Source: Ophioderma brevispina
Lineage: Eukaryota > Echinodermata > Ophiuroidea > Amphilepidida > Ophiodermatidae
Reading direction: 5' to 3'
Assembly (NCBI GenBank): GCA_023653785.1
Contig: JAMKCH010056606.1
Location: 45,319-109,318, forward strand
Length of the DNA stretch: 64,000 bases
In this document: piece after piece, positions 12,653 through 23,834 of the stretch
How the letters are laid out: each line of letters starts with the position of its first letter
Numbering within the stretch: the first letter of the stretch is position 1
The notes under the pieces: generated by a model
Seen by the model: the letters and a program-made list of their open reading frames with translations, nothing else
Database searches by the model: none
Told to the model about the DNA's origin: nothing
Translations under genes and position numbers: made by a program

Positions 12653-15323
12653 CTGTGGGTGTGAAAGGATAGAGAACAAAGACATATCATTGTAAAACGT
12701 TTGAGTAACATTCCCGGTAACATTATTGCACATGCAGATTGTCTTTGTCGATTATACATAGAAGCTTACTAATGTCGATTACCTATCTGCATTAAAAATA
12801 CTCTTAAGTGTTACTCATATACTCCCTGGCAATAAAATGGGAACGCTGAAAATAAAAGTCCTCTTTGTTAAATGTATAAAGCCAACCCAACTTGAACTTG
12901 TACGTGAAAATTGCATGAAATCCACGAAAGCAACGTGTATGAGCACCAAACTTGTGAAGCATTTACAGTCAATTTTCACTGTTATTTCAGCTAATTGCAT
13001 CCTTTTTCAATACCTGCACTGAACATGCCGAATAGTACATTATATGCAGCAGGTGTTTCATGCCCGTTTTGATTTTGTTGTCGGGGAGTATACATTACAG
13101 TTTAAATCAAGAAAACAATATTTGGTGTCAAACTTCAATTCTATTAATTTTACGGGTAAATATTCATTCTTAACATTGTAAAATACCAGCAGGATTAAGC
13201 GAAATCCCTTATTGAAGTTTCGATGGCTCAGTTTTTTCCAATCAGAGCTTTACATGATATTTAAGTTTTTCATACATGAATCAAATGTCATACAACTTAT
13301 GAATAATGCATTTCGCGTGCAGAACATCCGCTAAACCGATGCAACAGCTTGCATTCTTGACGTTTTCACAGGCACGTATCTGAGGAGCTATGACTTTTGC
13401 AGCCTCGTGAGCACTACAGTATAAATATGCCGAAGTCAAATTCAACCCGATTACGTATGAATAACCAGAATTCTTGTTTGAATAGCAGTGTGTGTTTATG
13501 CATGCATTCGTTTCTATCAAACACTTTACATCACATAAAAGAATTTATCCATGCTTTGATGAGGTAGTAACATCACCCACAATGGTTTCATTTTGTCATT
13601 TTGATTAGAAATTTATCCAATGAAGCGAAAAATATTGGTTTTGTATACCCTCTGAAAATTGCAAGAAAGGGAAAATGTGTATGTCGAACAGGACAATGAA
13701 TATCTATGGGCTGTATCCGGGCCGCGGGAGAAGACTTACCTGTCTAGCCTAAGGACAATATTTGATATTTATGCTCATGGGGAGGTTTTAACATTTACCT
13801 CCTCACGAAGACGAATAAGTGCTTTCGAATTGAACGAGCGACTGACATTGAGTGACGATCGGCATTTGGAATTCAGCCGATTTAATGCAAAGGAGTTATT
13901 TGTGAACGGATATGGCACAGGCTCTCAGATAATTCAACTTTTTATAAGCAATTAGCATCAAAGATCAGCTGACTTTCCTTACTGTATCAAACTGTGCTAC
14001 ACTACATTGCACTAAGCATTACATTCGCAATCACAGCTGATTGTAAGTTTGCAACATCGATACTAATTGCTTTGCTATATTTCCAGATGAAGAGCGCGCG
14101 CGGGAAATGTGCCAACACATTTCATCAATTATTCATTAACTTTCCCATTCATTTTTATCAGGGGGAGAGGTACGCGTAGTTTTTGAGCACCTTCCGGGAC
14201 GCACCATTTTCTCCACATCGAGAGTGCATTTGATGCAGTAGAGGTGATCTACAATTAATCAGCTAAGCACTAACATGAAAGCCGATAGTTCAAAGTACAC
14301 ATTGAAAAGAGTTCCCAGTACCTCGCAACATAGAAACACCCATCCATTTGGAGTGTGTTACCTTTTGTAAAAGTCAGCGACCTCAACTAGAATTGCTACA
14401 AGTCCCATGGACTCCATAGTGTATTTTTTAACTGATTCGAACAATAATTTGAAAGAAAATTTAACTGTGAATGTGATATCGCCATTCTGATTAAAAAAAT
14501 ACAAAAGCGAACTCGTTCCTTTTACCCTAATTACAACACGTAGATGATGGCGACATAGTAATCTAACTTTTATCAGTAGTCAAGTCAATGTTCCACTTTC
14601 TACGCTAAAAATAGGGACGATCTTGCTTTCTTTCTTATTCACTGATTAAAGGCACTATCAGTGATTTGCTAAGTCCGAAAATCGAAAAAAATCATCAAAA
14701 ATCAGATTTTTTTGCATTTCTGTAACAAGTATAAGTATCCTGACATACCGTACAAGTGCTAAGACTGAAAGCAACCTAATAAGGACAAAATCATACATTT
14801 TAGTCATTACTGTCCGTACGGACACTTACTAAAACACGGTAATTGAATGGAGATTCATATCTTTGAGCACTGCTGTTTTCTTTCTTTTCTGTTGAATTTT
14901 CAGTTGCAAAAAAAAATAGCTTAAGACAATTCTTCAGACTTGCCCTTCAATTCCTGCAAATTTCAATTTTTTTTTAGAAAATTTCGGTTGAATCGTTGAT
15001 AGTGTCTATAAATCTAACGTATAACATTTTAAAATACATAAATATCAATCTTGACACAAATCTGCGCAAAATTTTACCCAATTTGTCGACCACATTCCCT
15101 CCTGGCACAACAATGTAATTATTTAAAGAAAGTTAGCTTATTTTCATGATTAAAGTATTTAAACAAACCTACCTTCATAGCAATTCTTAATATGGTATGG
15201 AAAGTGAACTGATCTAGAAATACCTGTGTTTGGAAAAGTGGCCAAGAGGAATCAAAGTGCGTAAACATATGCCATGCAAACAAACAAGCAAAATGAATGA
15301 CAGCACAGTCATGTAGGCATTAC
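12653..15323. other. SLC6 intron 4, with a MITE
   Basis: Intron between SLC6 exons 4 and 5 (minus strand). It contains the MITE at about 14650-15007. A 98-codon plus-strand open frame at about 13659-13955 is unusually balanced in composition but has no recognised motif. A minus-strand open frame at 13281-13520 also shows no family similarity. Confidence 0.6.
14650..15007. mobile_element. MITE with CACTATCA inverted ends
   Basis: The left end reads GGCACTATCAGTGATT. The reverse complement of the right end reads GACACTATCAACGATT, with both followed by a CCGAAA-like block. The length is about 358 bp. The flanks suggest a short TA-type target but do not prove it. The element lies inside SLC6 intron 4 and encodes nothing. 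Confidence 0.6.
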
Positions 15324-15456
15324 CTTTCCGGTTTCTTTGGCTCCAAGAAAAGTGAGGAAGATCACGACGCCCCAGGCAGTCAACATTGCGAAGACAAGGG
15401 GTGGTTGAAGGCTGCCGATTTGGGTGATATTATCCGACTTAAGTAGCAAATAATTC
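15324..15456 (-). CDS. SLC6 transporter, exon 4 (TM4)
   Basis: The minus-strand exon of 133 bases has acceptor TTATTCCTAG and donor GTAATG. With two bases brought from exon 3 it encodes E plus 44 codons starting NYLLLKSDNITQIGSL and ending GAKETGK. This matches the SLC6 end of extracellular loop 2 (E-F-W-E-x-x-V-L-x-x-S-x-x-I-x-x-x-G-S-L) and TM4 up to the G-x-K-x-x-G-K turn. N-I-T is a possible N-glycosylation site. The phase-2 junction with exon 3 joins cleanly, which supports both calls. Confidence 0.92.
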
Positions 15457-15941
15457 CTAGGAATAACAAACAATATCCATTTAAATGAATGAAAAGTTCC
15501 GATTATAGATATTTGTATGTTTCTTTTTGTTCACCTTAATTTGTGGCGTATCTTGGCGTATTTCATTCTACATTTGAATTATCAGTCTTTTATCAAGAAT
15601 AACACTTATACCACTCTAGAATTGAATAAATTGGACAATATTATCTTGATTATTCAGCCAATGGCGAATCAATCCAAACTAAATCTCGAGATCAATACCA
15701 AATTGTTACATAAATTAGTTTATGTTAGAACATTCAAAAGCACAACAAGTACTTAAACTGACTTGAATAATTAAGTGCATTAATGAGCTCTGAACAAGTC
15801 TCTGCAGTTAGCACTCACTATAGTGTATGGAACTCGAGTCATGAAATAATAATATTGTATCGTGTATCCAGCAATCTCGCTCAACGCCAGACATAACACG
15901 TTTAAAGTGATAGAAAACACGGAACAATGAGACCCACTTAC

Positions 15942-16212
15942 TCGAAGAATTCTTGTGTTGTTGGAATTCCCAGCAAAACGGACGGTGATGAGGAAGAATT
16001 CTCGCGGTAGTAGCGAGATATACTACTATTGAACGATTGGAAACTAAATGTGTCTCGACAAAGGTGTGAATTCCATGGGTGTTGACAACCGACCCATTTC
16101 AGGTCCCCCCACCACGCCACGGAGAAGAAGGCATATATGAGATGGTAGGTTGTGAATAAGTGCTCGTATACACATGCAATGATGACGATCATAAGAATAC
16201 CGAAACTTATAC
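15942..16212 (-). CDS. SLC6 transporter, exon 3 (TM3 and extracellular loop 2)
   Basis: The minus-strand exon of 271 bases has acceptor TTCTTTTCAG and donor GTAAGT. It encodes TM3 (GISFGILMIVIIACVYEH onward) and the large extracellular loop 2, including 'VGCQHPWNSHLC'. That stretch has the cysteine pair and W-N-x-x-x-C pattern that form the conserved loop disulfide in metazoan SLC6 proteins. Two N-S-S sequons (in FNSSI and ENSSSS) fit the usual loop glycosylation. The TM3 tyrosine that faces the substrate in SLC6 is kept (the Y in CVYEH), but the following N is E. The exon starts in phase 1 and ends in phase 2. Confidence 0.93.
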
Positions 16213-17402
16213 CTGAAAAGAAGAAAAAAAATCTCATTAATATATTGTGTATTGAACGACATTGTATTGAAGCTGGGACAAATATACTATAAGGGATAGA
16301 GAACTCTGTCATACCACAGTGAAATTTCTGTTTTAATTCATTTGAATGTTGTTTTACAAATTAATGGCTTTAAAATTAATTATGCAGACACGGGGGTTAA
16401 TAGGTTCCCAAAATGGAACTGGAATGAATGTAAGTTCGTAAGCTATTTTTCATGATTGGAGATATACAAATTTACAAAAGATTATACTATTTTTAAGTGG
16501 TGTCAAACGTAAACCAATGAACGGTTTGCACCATTAAAATATGAAGTCAAAGTATGACTAAAAATACGCATTTTTTTATACATTCTAGGCATTTAGTAGT
16601 CGATGTAAGTAGTGTATATACATCTAGTTTCGAATCCCTTCGATTGAAGTTCAAACTTGGCAGGGAAAAGAAAGTTATGCTGTAGAAATGTATCATATCT
16701 TAGAAAGAGTTTAGATTCTAGGGAGCAGGTATTATCAGCGAGATTTTGTTTGAAGCTGTGCTGATTTCACCTCACTGAAAACGTTAGGCGACAGCTTTTT
16801 GGCGCCTCCACGAAACCAACTCCTAAAACGCAGTATTAACTTCACTTACATTCTAAGAACCGCACGACTTATAGCAACTGCCTAAAAAGGGTTGCAATGC
16901 AAATATAAATAATAAAATCATATCGAGAACGCTGTGCCAACTCAAATCAATGTTGTAAAGATATAAGCGAAAACAACTGCAGTTAGCTGATACTAGCATT
17001 ATAAATCATCTTTAGGCATTTGCATTTCGTCAGTTCATTTCGTTGTTTTGAAAATACAGTTTCTTGTGTAGTTACAAATATTTTATAACGGGCTAATTCA
17101 TATGGCAACCGAACATGAAGTGAAAGATGTCAGCTCGCTCAAAGTGCTATTTATATAGATCTAGTCGAGATCTTTTCTCTCTAAAATTTTGTTTCAGTGA
17201 GCACCTTTTCAATGAGCAAAACACTCAAAATGTTATGCTGAACTGACCCTGTTATAAGGTGAACTTGCTTTAATACCTAACAATTCCTAATGAGTAAGGT
17301 ATATCCTTGCATGTTTAAAAAGATATGTCAGGTTTAAATAAGTTAACATTTTCCACACAATATCCACCAAAATGCCCATAAATCTTACAAACTTCATCTT
17401 AC

Positions 17403-17534
17403 CTTTCGCAAGTGGGCACATATTCCAGGCTGATAGGTAACCGGAACTGTGAAATTGCCCTAGTGTCATTTCAAGAAGCAGCATTGGGAAGGCAATTAGG
17501 AGCATCACTATGAAATAAGCTACCAGAAAAACGA
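17403..17534 (-). CDS. SLC6 transporter, exon 2 (TM2)
   Basis: The minus-strand exon of 132 bases has acceptor TTCTTTTCAG and donor GTAAGAT. It encodes TM2, including 'FPMLLLEMTLGQFHSSGYLS' and then 'AWNMCPLAK'. These are the family landmarks E-x-A-L-G-Q-[FY]-x-S-x-G and W-x-x-x-P-x-x-x-G before TM3. It joins exon 1 after one base and exon 3 after one base, with the frame kept across both introns. Confidence 0.93.
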
Positions 17535-17750
17535 CTGAAAAGAAAGCGTGAGGAAAATTGTTACATATGTGTGTTTGGTATGTTTACGTCTAGTCTATAT
17601 ATCCTATTCCTATTTTCAATAGTTGGAAGGGTGCTCATATAGCTCAATCAGAATTCTTATAGGAAAAGTGGAGAACACTGAAATAAGGGGTTACAATTAG
17701 TACAGGGGTAAACCTGAAATGTACCCAATGTAATTTGTCTTATTTTAAGA

Positions 17751-18163
17751 ATTAAAAAAGGTATAGTTTGTTAAGGCCCTGACCTTTAGCTACACGGCTA
17801 CAAGGTTCCAGTTCATTCTGGGGCAAAAATTATCCAATGCTCCGATTTTGTTGAAACTGGTGTCAAATTACTGCTCTGGTCATACTGAAGAAGAAAGTGT
17901 ATACAGAACAGCTCTGTATACAATTTTGAGGTCAAGTTTTGAGACCCTTATAGACCATGTAGACCCTTATTACATTTTGCACACTAAGTTACGCTACCAA
18001 CTTTAAAAATATTGTAAAATAAGGCAAGACGAACAATTTGACACCGGCTGTGGAACAAAATCAGAGCACTGGGTAAGTTTTACCCCGGGATGACCTTGAA
18101 CCGTAATAGGCTGTACATGTTTTATCTAAAGGTCAAAACAAAGACAAACTATACCTTTTTAAT
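17751..18163. mobile_element. Foldback MITE in SLC6 intron 1
   Basis: The ends are near-perfect inverted repeats: left ATTAAAAAAGGTATAGTTTG, right ending ACAAACTATACCTTTTTAAT. The interior also folds: GATTTTGTT and GGTGTCAAATT on the left have their reverse complements on the right, so the whole 413 bp can form a long imperfect hairpin. It has no coding capacity. The ATTAA at each end may be part of the element or an AT-rich target duplication. Confidence 0.75.
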
Positions 18164-19152
18164 CCTCATAACAATACCTATGGTTTTTGCCCATTTGAAC
18201 AAAATATGACCTGATTTTAAAATTTACCCTGTATTAAATTGTTCCCTTTATTTACAAAGTTCCCCACATTCTCCTGAGGTTGGACACCAAAATTCTGATT
18301 CAGCATCCTTCAAACTCTAGAAAAACATCTTCAAACTTTCTTTCCCAAACTTAAAGAGAATAGGATTCCCATTTATAACCTCACTACTAAAGGCACATCG
18401 ATAAATCTCCAGCCTCGTCCCCACGACTGTCTATTCCATAGCGTAGACTTTAGAGCAAGTGTCAAAGGTGATTGGACATCGACCATTATTATAATGTAAT
18501 AGATAACAAAAGGTTACAATTGTAATCATCGATTTGTATTCAACTATATAGAGAACTGACTTTGGCCTTTGTAGCCCTACGTTGCTCTTTACCTTCACAT
18601 AAACCCGAGAGCAGTGGAATCTAGTATTCTTACACCGGTATGTTTAGTTTTGATGAATTATTTTCCTTTGAAAGAAACCAACAAAGGTAATACTGATGTA
18701 TTTGATCACTTCCTGTTCAGCTTACACACGATATCCTATTGAACTAATGTACACATACACGCTTACTTCATCAAAGCAACAATTTCTTTTAAATGGAACT
18801 TTGGAATCGGGCATTTTTATTCAAAGACAAAATAGATACATTTTGAAATATCACTCCGACTCCGGGCTTTTAAATGCGAGACAACTTAAGTGTTATTTCT
18901 GTGCTATTTACCTTGTATATTACATAAATGTTACCAACTTCGTCTATCTATCAACTCCTTTCCAAATGAAGAAAGACGTAAGAAAAATATTCAAACCAAA
19001 CAAAATATCGCGTATCGGTAAATCCCGATTCCCCGTTTTCATAATTTTTGAAAATATAAACACTTCAATTGTTTCAAACGTGGAATGGTTATGAATATGA
19101 ATGTCTTTTATTTCGCAATATCTGTCTTACTGCATCCTAAGGATTGGCCATT

Positions 19153-19198
19153 TGATCGGGAGTACAGGTAATCTCGTTAGATTGCGTACTCCCGATCA
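19153..19198. other. Perfect 13 bp-stem hairpin
   Basis: TGATCGGGAGTAC (19153-19165) pairs perfectly with GTACTCCCGATCA (19186-19198). The 20-base loop holds a second small stem, AATCT/AGATT. It lies in SLC6 intron 1. It could form a short cruciform or RNA hairpin but is short for a typical microRNA precursor. No function is assigned. Confidence 0.6.
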
Positions 19199-19798
19199 GT
19201 TCATCCACAGGCCCTTGGAAACCATATGGTTTATCATTGTGACATAAGAGAAAGCAAGTACTTCTGGAGTTATTCACGTCTTCAGCTCTTATACTTATCC
19301 AGACAATAACCCATATGCATCTGTAAACTTTTGAAGTCTCCTCACATAACAGTTCGGCCTCCGGGGTTGGCCTCGATTTCTTAATTACATGACCACTTAC
19401 ATGGTCCGCGTCCGAGTTGGCCTATCTTTCAGAGGCCAACCATAAAAACGAGAGAGTTAGATTTCCTGGTCTTTTGAAGTATCCTTTGAATATTTGTTAT
19501 CTTTAGGATTGTCCTTTACCGATTAACAATTCTTTCGTCAAGTTTTTGTTTTCTATAGCACACATTTGTGAAATCACAAGTTGGCACATTTATGTTTCAC
19601 TAGTTGTTCCATAATTAAGTAGCTTATTCTGGCAGTGGGTTGGTTGTTGAGATTCAAAGCAATATGCGATATGCACTTTTGAGCTGGAACTAATTTTTCA
19701 GAGCCATTTGTACAAATTAGGTTACATCCATACCCATAAAATTGCCTTCGTCTCATTGGATTCCTAAGTTTCACCTCTTCTTTGCCCTTTTAATTCTT

Positions 19799-20010
19799 TC
19801 AATCGTCCAACCTGGATATTCACATTACCAGGTATACATGAGTGAATTTGATAGTACTCGTGCCATCGATCTGGTTTCAAAGATCTCTGAGCTTGTCAAT
19901 ACGGTTTTATCGCATGACTTCTGATATGCTGTTGACATCTCTTCCGAAATATTGCCTTGCAGTCTGTATAGGAACGATGGACACAGTACGTTATTGGTAG
20001 GAAACCTATG
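19799..20010. repeat. Diverged direct repeat, copy 1
   Basis: This matches 20996-21210 in the same orientation, sharing blocks such as CAACCTGGAT, GAGCTTGTCAATA, TTATCG and GATGACTTCT. Many substitutions separate the copies. The minus strand here is open for about 79 codons, but the equivalent frame in the second copy has stops, which argues against coding. Confidence 0.6.
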
Positions 20011-20460
20011 TTGAAACTGGTTAAGACGGAGATGACAGGGTTCCCATTTGACACACAAAGGCAAACCATTGTTGTAAGGTCACATTTCAGAACCTCCATA
20101 AGCAGATAAGGTCACTGGTCTGCATGCCCGATCTAAATGTTCATCATACCAAATAGTGTATTCTAGTGTGTCGAATCTTGAATAATTATTTCAGAGATGT
20201 TTTGCTTATATGGGTTTACAATCATACCCTGAAAGAAATGTTGTATGCGACAATGTTTAGACACAATTTTACACAAATGTCATCCAGTCATTTTCGAATA
20301 TTTGAAGTGTTGGTTTTGAAAGATTTTAAAGCAAAACCGAACCGAGAAGAACATCTACATTTGTTCTAGTTCGGTACAATGTCATCAAACTAATCCACAT
20401 GCCAGTGTGTTGCCTTGGTATTGGTATACTACTGATATTGATCTGAAAGTTATGTGTTAA

Positions 20461-20754
20461 AGGTCCCAGGAAATGCAAATAGAATTGATGTGGTTTGTGC
20501 CAAGTCTACAGGGAGGGACCAGGAAGCATTCAATATTTGGGTTGGTGATGACATCATTAGTGAAACTATTGATTTTTCAGAAAGTAAAAGAAAATTCCAG
20601 GTGACTGGGGTGAATCTATTCATGGCACTGACTGAAAATCAATAGTTCCACTAATGATGTCACTGGCAGTGTATTCTTTTTCTGGCCCTGTTTATTGGAA
20701 TGGAATATCCTGTAAAGATTTGAAGTAGGTTTATCATCTCATTTCCTGGGACCT
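20461..20754. mobile_element. TTAA-flanked MITE (piggyBac-type target)
   Basis: TTAA at 20457-20460 and 20755-20758 flanks a 294 bp segment. The ends are identical 15 bp inverted repeats (AGGTCCCAGGAAATG and its complement). An internal palindrome around TGATGACATCATTAGTG and its counterpart ACTAATGATGTCA extends the fold. A TTAA target duplication is characteristic of piggyBac-type transposition. The element is non-autonomous and lies in SLC6 intron 1. Confidence 0.8.
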
Positions 20755-20995
20755 TTAATGGAAGGTAAAAGGTAGATTAAAACTGTGACGTCATTGTACA
20801 GAATAACAATGTAAGAAATTGTACAAAAACAAGACTTCTGAATTCTTTTCCAATATTAGAAAACGATAAAACGATTGGACGGGATGTGTACTTTATTGTT
20901 TCTAAACATTTTTACAATAAAATTCCTTTAACAGCGACCTTCCCCTGTATTGGACTTAACAAGCGTAATCTGTCCGATGGTTTCATGTTAGCAAT

Positions 20996-21210
20996 TGTTC
21001 AACCTGGATGTCCTCATTATCAGGTACGAGAGTGAATTCGATACTACTTGTGAAATCTATCTGGTAAAAATGTTCACTGAGCTTGTCAATATTGCCTTAT
21101 CGGATGACTTCTAATGTGTTCTGACATATCTCTTTCAAGGTATTAGTTTACAGTCTAGCATGGTGATGTCCATATAGTACATGTACTTATTGGTACCATT
21201 TGGTTACTGA
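20996..21210. repeat. Diverged direct repeat, copy 2
   Basis: Partner of 19799-20010, about 1.2 kb away. It is separated from copy 1 by the TTAA-flanked MITE and unrelated sequence, so it is an old local duplication or two members of a dispersed repeat. Confidence 0.55.
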
Positions 21211-21986
21211 CGGAGATACTGGCCTTCCAATTTCATAATGTGCAATCTCACATCTTTGTGTCAAAATTAAATACACTTTGAGGTATTATCTCCTACGTTT
21301 TCCCCGAAATTGTATTATAATGTTGATGTCTGAAAATAGCCCAGTGGTGACATTGCAGGTACCATTGTAGGAAACACTTTAAGAAACTTCGGTTATATCA
21401 ATAACATTTACATAATCATCTCATTAGTGGTAACATGAGATCCGCCATTCTTACATAAAGGAAAAGTTGTGAAACTACTGGATAAGTGACAACTCGTGAG
21501 TCCTTGAAAAATGGAGACGACAAGCGGGTGTGAACAACAACAAGGCAGTTCTTGTCTATTCAGCAATGTGTACAACAACACGCCAATACAGATTACGTCA
21601 TCCTATGGTACCTCAAAGGTACAACTCGATGTAATTCACTAGTCATACTCCGGCCCACTTTTTGCAGACACTTTCCAAGGGCTAAGTTTAGGGTAAGAGA
21701 TGAGATAAGGCTTAGGTGTCAGGTTAGGATAGATTTAGGGTTAGCGACTTATAATTAATACGTTGAAAAAGTATGTCGGCAGGTTTACCGTATGGAGACA
21801 TTCCAATTCAGCGGTTCTGAGAGGTAACAAATCAATCATGGGGGCTGCGAAACGTTTCAATATGACCTTTAAATAGTGAAAGTGATTTGTCAGAAGAACA
21901 CTTCATAGATAATTACAGTCTTTAATTTCTAAAATAGCTTTTAGATGCTCATTAAACAAACTTAATGAACTGAAAAACAAACATAC

Positions 21987-22307
21987 CTCCTCCGTAATGG
22001 GCGCACAAGTAAGGTAATTTCCATACTGTTTCCACATTGAAACCATAGGCAATACAGGCGAATATAAATTCAAGTTTAAAACCATAATTCCCTCGGCGGT
22101 GGTTTTCGTCCCGACGTGACACGGGAAAGGTGGGCGGCGGCGGAGGTGGTGTCCAAGCAGGCCCATCAGAGAACAGAGGCTGTCGGGAAGGTTCGTCTAG
22201 ATCTTCGTGGCTACTACCAAAATGAATAGGTTTGTGTGGCTTCTGGGCTGAGGCTTCGCGGTTTGACATGTTGGAATTGGTATTGACGTTCAGGCTGGGT
22301 TCATGAA
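21987..22307 (-). CDS. SLC6 transporter, first recognised exon (N-terminus and TM1)
   Basis: Minus-strand exon with acceptor TTTTGCTTCAG and donor GTATGT. The likely start is the ATG at 22269-22267, giving 94 codons before the donor. The exon opens 38 bases earlier and is in frame, so an upstream coding exon is possible. A cytoplasmic N-terminus with a run of six prolines (residues 41-46) leads to 'RGNYGFKLEF' and TM1 (about residues 64-88), ending WKLPYLCAHYGG. Family members transport amino acids or neurotransmitters with Na+ and Cl-. The usual core Y-A-V-G-L-G-N-x-W-R-F-P reads Y-G-F-N-V-E-T-V-W-K-L-P here. So the unwound-helix glycines, the Asn that ligands sodium 1 in LeuT, and the Arg are all replaced. 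The substrate cannot be predicted. Confidence 0.9.
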
Positions 22308-23225
22308 CTGAAGCAAAATAAATGAATATATACATGAATAAATATATATAAATATCATTATCATGTCCAAAACACATCAAAGCTTCCATAATCCTGTGTA
22401 TATGATATACAATACAAGAACACACAACTTAAAGGTGCTTGTTCCGATTTATGTGTATTGTGTACTCTACTTTATATGAGAGCCTGGCACTTGCACATAC
22501 ACCCCATCAAGTACCGTGGGAAACAAACTTCCGGTTTTGACGGTAGACACAATAATGCATGTTGCAAAGCCCTATTCAATACTGTGCTAATATTGATGGT
22601 TAACCACTAAAACGGCGGTTTTTTGTTTATATCTTGGGGATGAAATGGATTTGAGGGCTCAAATTTCAGGACAACAATGAGAAAAATACAGCCTTTCATC
22701 TGATATCAAAGTCGATACTACTTCCGGGTAAATCGGGGGGGGGGGGGGCCCCAAATTTTTTTTTTTTTTTTTTTTCTTCGCCCAGTTCACATAACGTTAA
22801 TAACTTTTTTCTTCTTTTTTCAACTGTTAATATAACATTAAATCCGGAAAGTTCTTCATTATGAATATAATCGTTATTTATTATGATCGAGCTCGTTTTA
22901 AAAATGGTAAAATATTTCTAAATTTGATAACGGATGATCACGAACAACCGTGGAATTTTACATACAATTTCAATTGTTTCGGCCTGGTTTAAGGGATTGG
23001 ACTTGGAAAATATTGAATGCACATTTGATCTCCCAGGTATACTATTGTACCAAAAAAATCCCCCACTGTTGTGCCTTTGTAAGCTTAGTAAGCAATGTTG
23101 CTATTTGAATAATGATACATTTCTTTGTGTCAATGGTTCGAATCTTCACGAAACACATCACCTACCATCCTTGGAATTCCTTGGTCAATGCAAAACATGC
23201 ATGACAAGTGAGAGTGGCATATGCC
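22308..23225. other. Sequence upstream of SLC6 exon 1
   Basis: No recognised gene. It holds a G-run followed directly by exactly 20 T (22756-22775). The SLC6 promoter and any earlier exon could be here but no core promoter motif stands out. Confidence 0.4.
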
Positions 23226-23470
23226 GGGGAGGGCATATGGTCTAGTGGTTAGCAAGCTTGCCTCTGCATTACTGGATCCCCGGTTCAAACCTCAGTGGGG
23301 TTAAATTCGGGAACTCAATTCTAGATTTAATTTGTATAGCAGCTATTGATTAAAACGTGAAGACCACTCTCTCCATGGTTCATTTGACATGGACAAATGA
23401 ATCATGGGCGCTTGGACAAGTTTATGCTGCTGTCTCCAAATTGCATTTTCTGTCTAGTAATTAATTAGTT
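23226..23470 (+). mobile_element. tRNA-derived SINE
   Basis: A box TGGTCTAGTGG (23238-23248) and B box GGTTCAAACCT (23282-23292) lie at tRNA spacing after GGGCAT, followed by a non-tRNA body. The A-box context resembles tRNA-Glu/Asp/Gly genes, but the anticodon arm is not preserved. The duplication starting at 23835 repeats this element from inside the B box onward and lacks the A box. Confidence 0.65.
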
Positions 23471-23813
23471 GTAAGGTCTCTAACAATTTGGCATATAGGC
23501 CACGATTTAAGATCAATATGTAACAATAATATGTGTATTTTAATTGGATATTTTGGGAAACTAACAGTATCGCCAGAAGAGTACCGGATCAAAAAATCAC
23601 ATCTTTATTATCTAATTTATTTTGTTTGTTTTCTAAATATATTTTCGAGTTGTTGTCGTCGTTGTTCTGCAATATAAATTCTGTCCGTCATTTGCAGTTG
23701 TCATTTCGATAATAATATGCAACAGACATTCTAACCATTCCTCCCCGACACGTTTAAGCGTTATTTATGGTAGCATTTGTTAGTGCTTGCGACACCCTGG
23801 TAATTTGTAGGTG
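23289..23813 (+). repeat. Duplication 1, left copy (T-run joint at 23814-23834)
   Basis: Almost identical to 23835-24539 apart from a 170 bp insertion in the right copy and a few single-base or T-run differences. The two copies are separated by nothing except 21 T. It starts inside the SINE B box. Confidence 0.9.
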
Positions 23814-23834
23814 TTTTTTTTTTTTTTTTTTTTT

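Larger units (their letters stand above)
17535..21986. other. SLC6 intron 1, with two MITEs and repeats
   Basis: A long intron (about 4.4 kb) on the minus-strand gene. It contains a foldback element (17751-18163), a TTAA-flanked MITE (20461-20754), a perfect 13 bp-stem hairpin (19153-19198) and a diverged direct repeat (19799-20010 and 20996-21210). A 132-codon AT-rich plus-strand open frame at 18696-19094 has no recognised motif. Telomere-like TTAGGG fragments near 21690-21745 are isolated and degenerate. Confidence 0.7.

Noticed and set aside
13659..13955. 98-codon plus-strand frame in SLC6 intron 4
   Set aside because: It begins at TTG, with no recognised domain and no visible splice context. 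Its balanced composition is mildly interesting but not enough for a gene.
18696..19094. 132-codon plus-strand frame in SLC6 intron 1
   Set aside because: AT-rich, no recognised motif, no conservation evidence; chance length in this composition.
21685..21745. Telomere-like TTAGGG repeats
   Set aside because: Only a few interrupted units on one line; too degenerate for an interstitial telomere array.
22934..23245. 103-codon plus-strand frame ending in the SINE head
   Set aside because: It has no motif, and its end is set by the SINE sequence.
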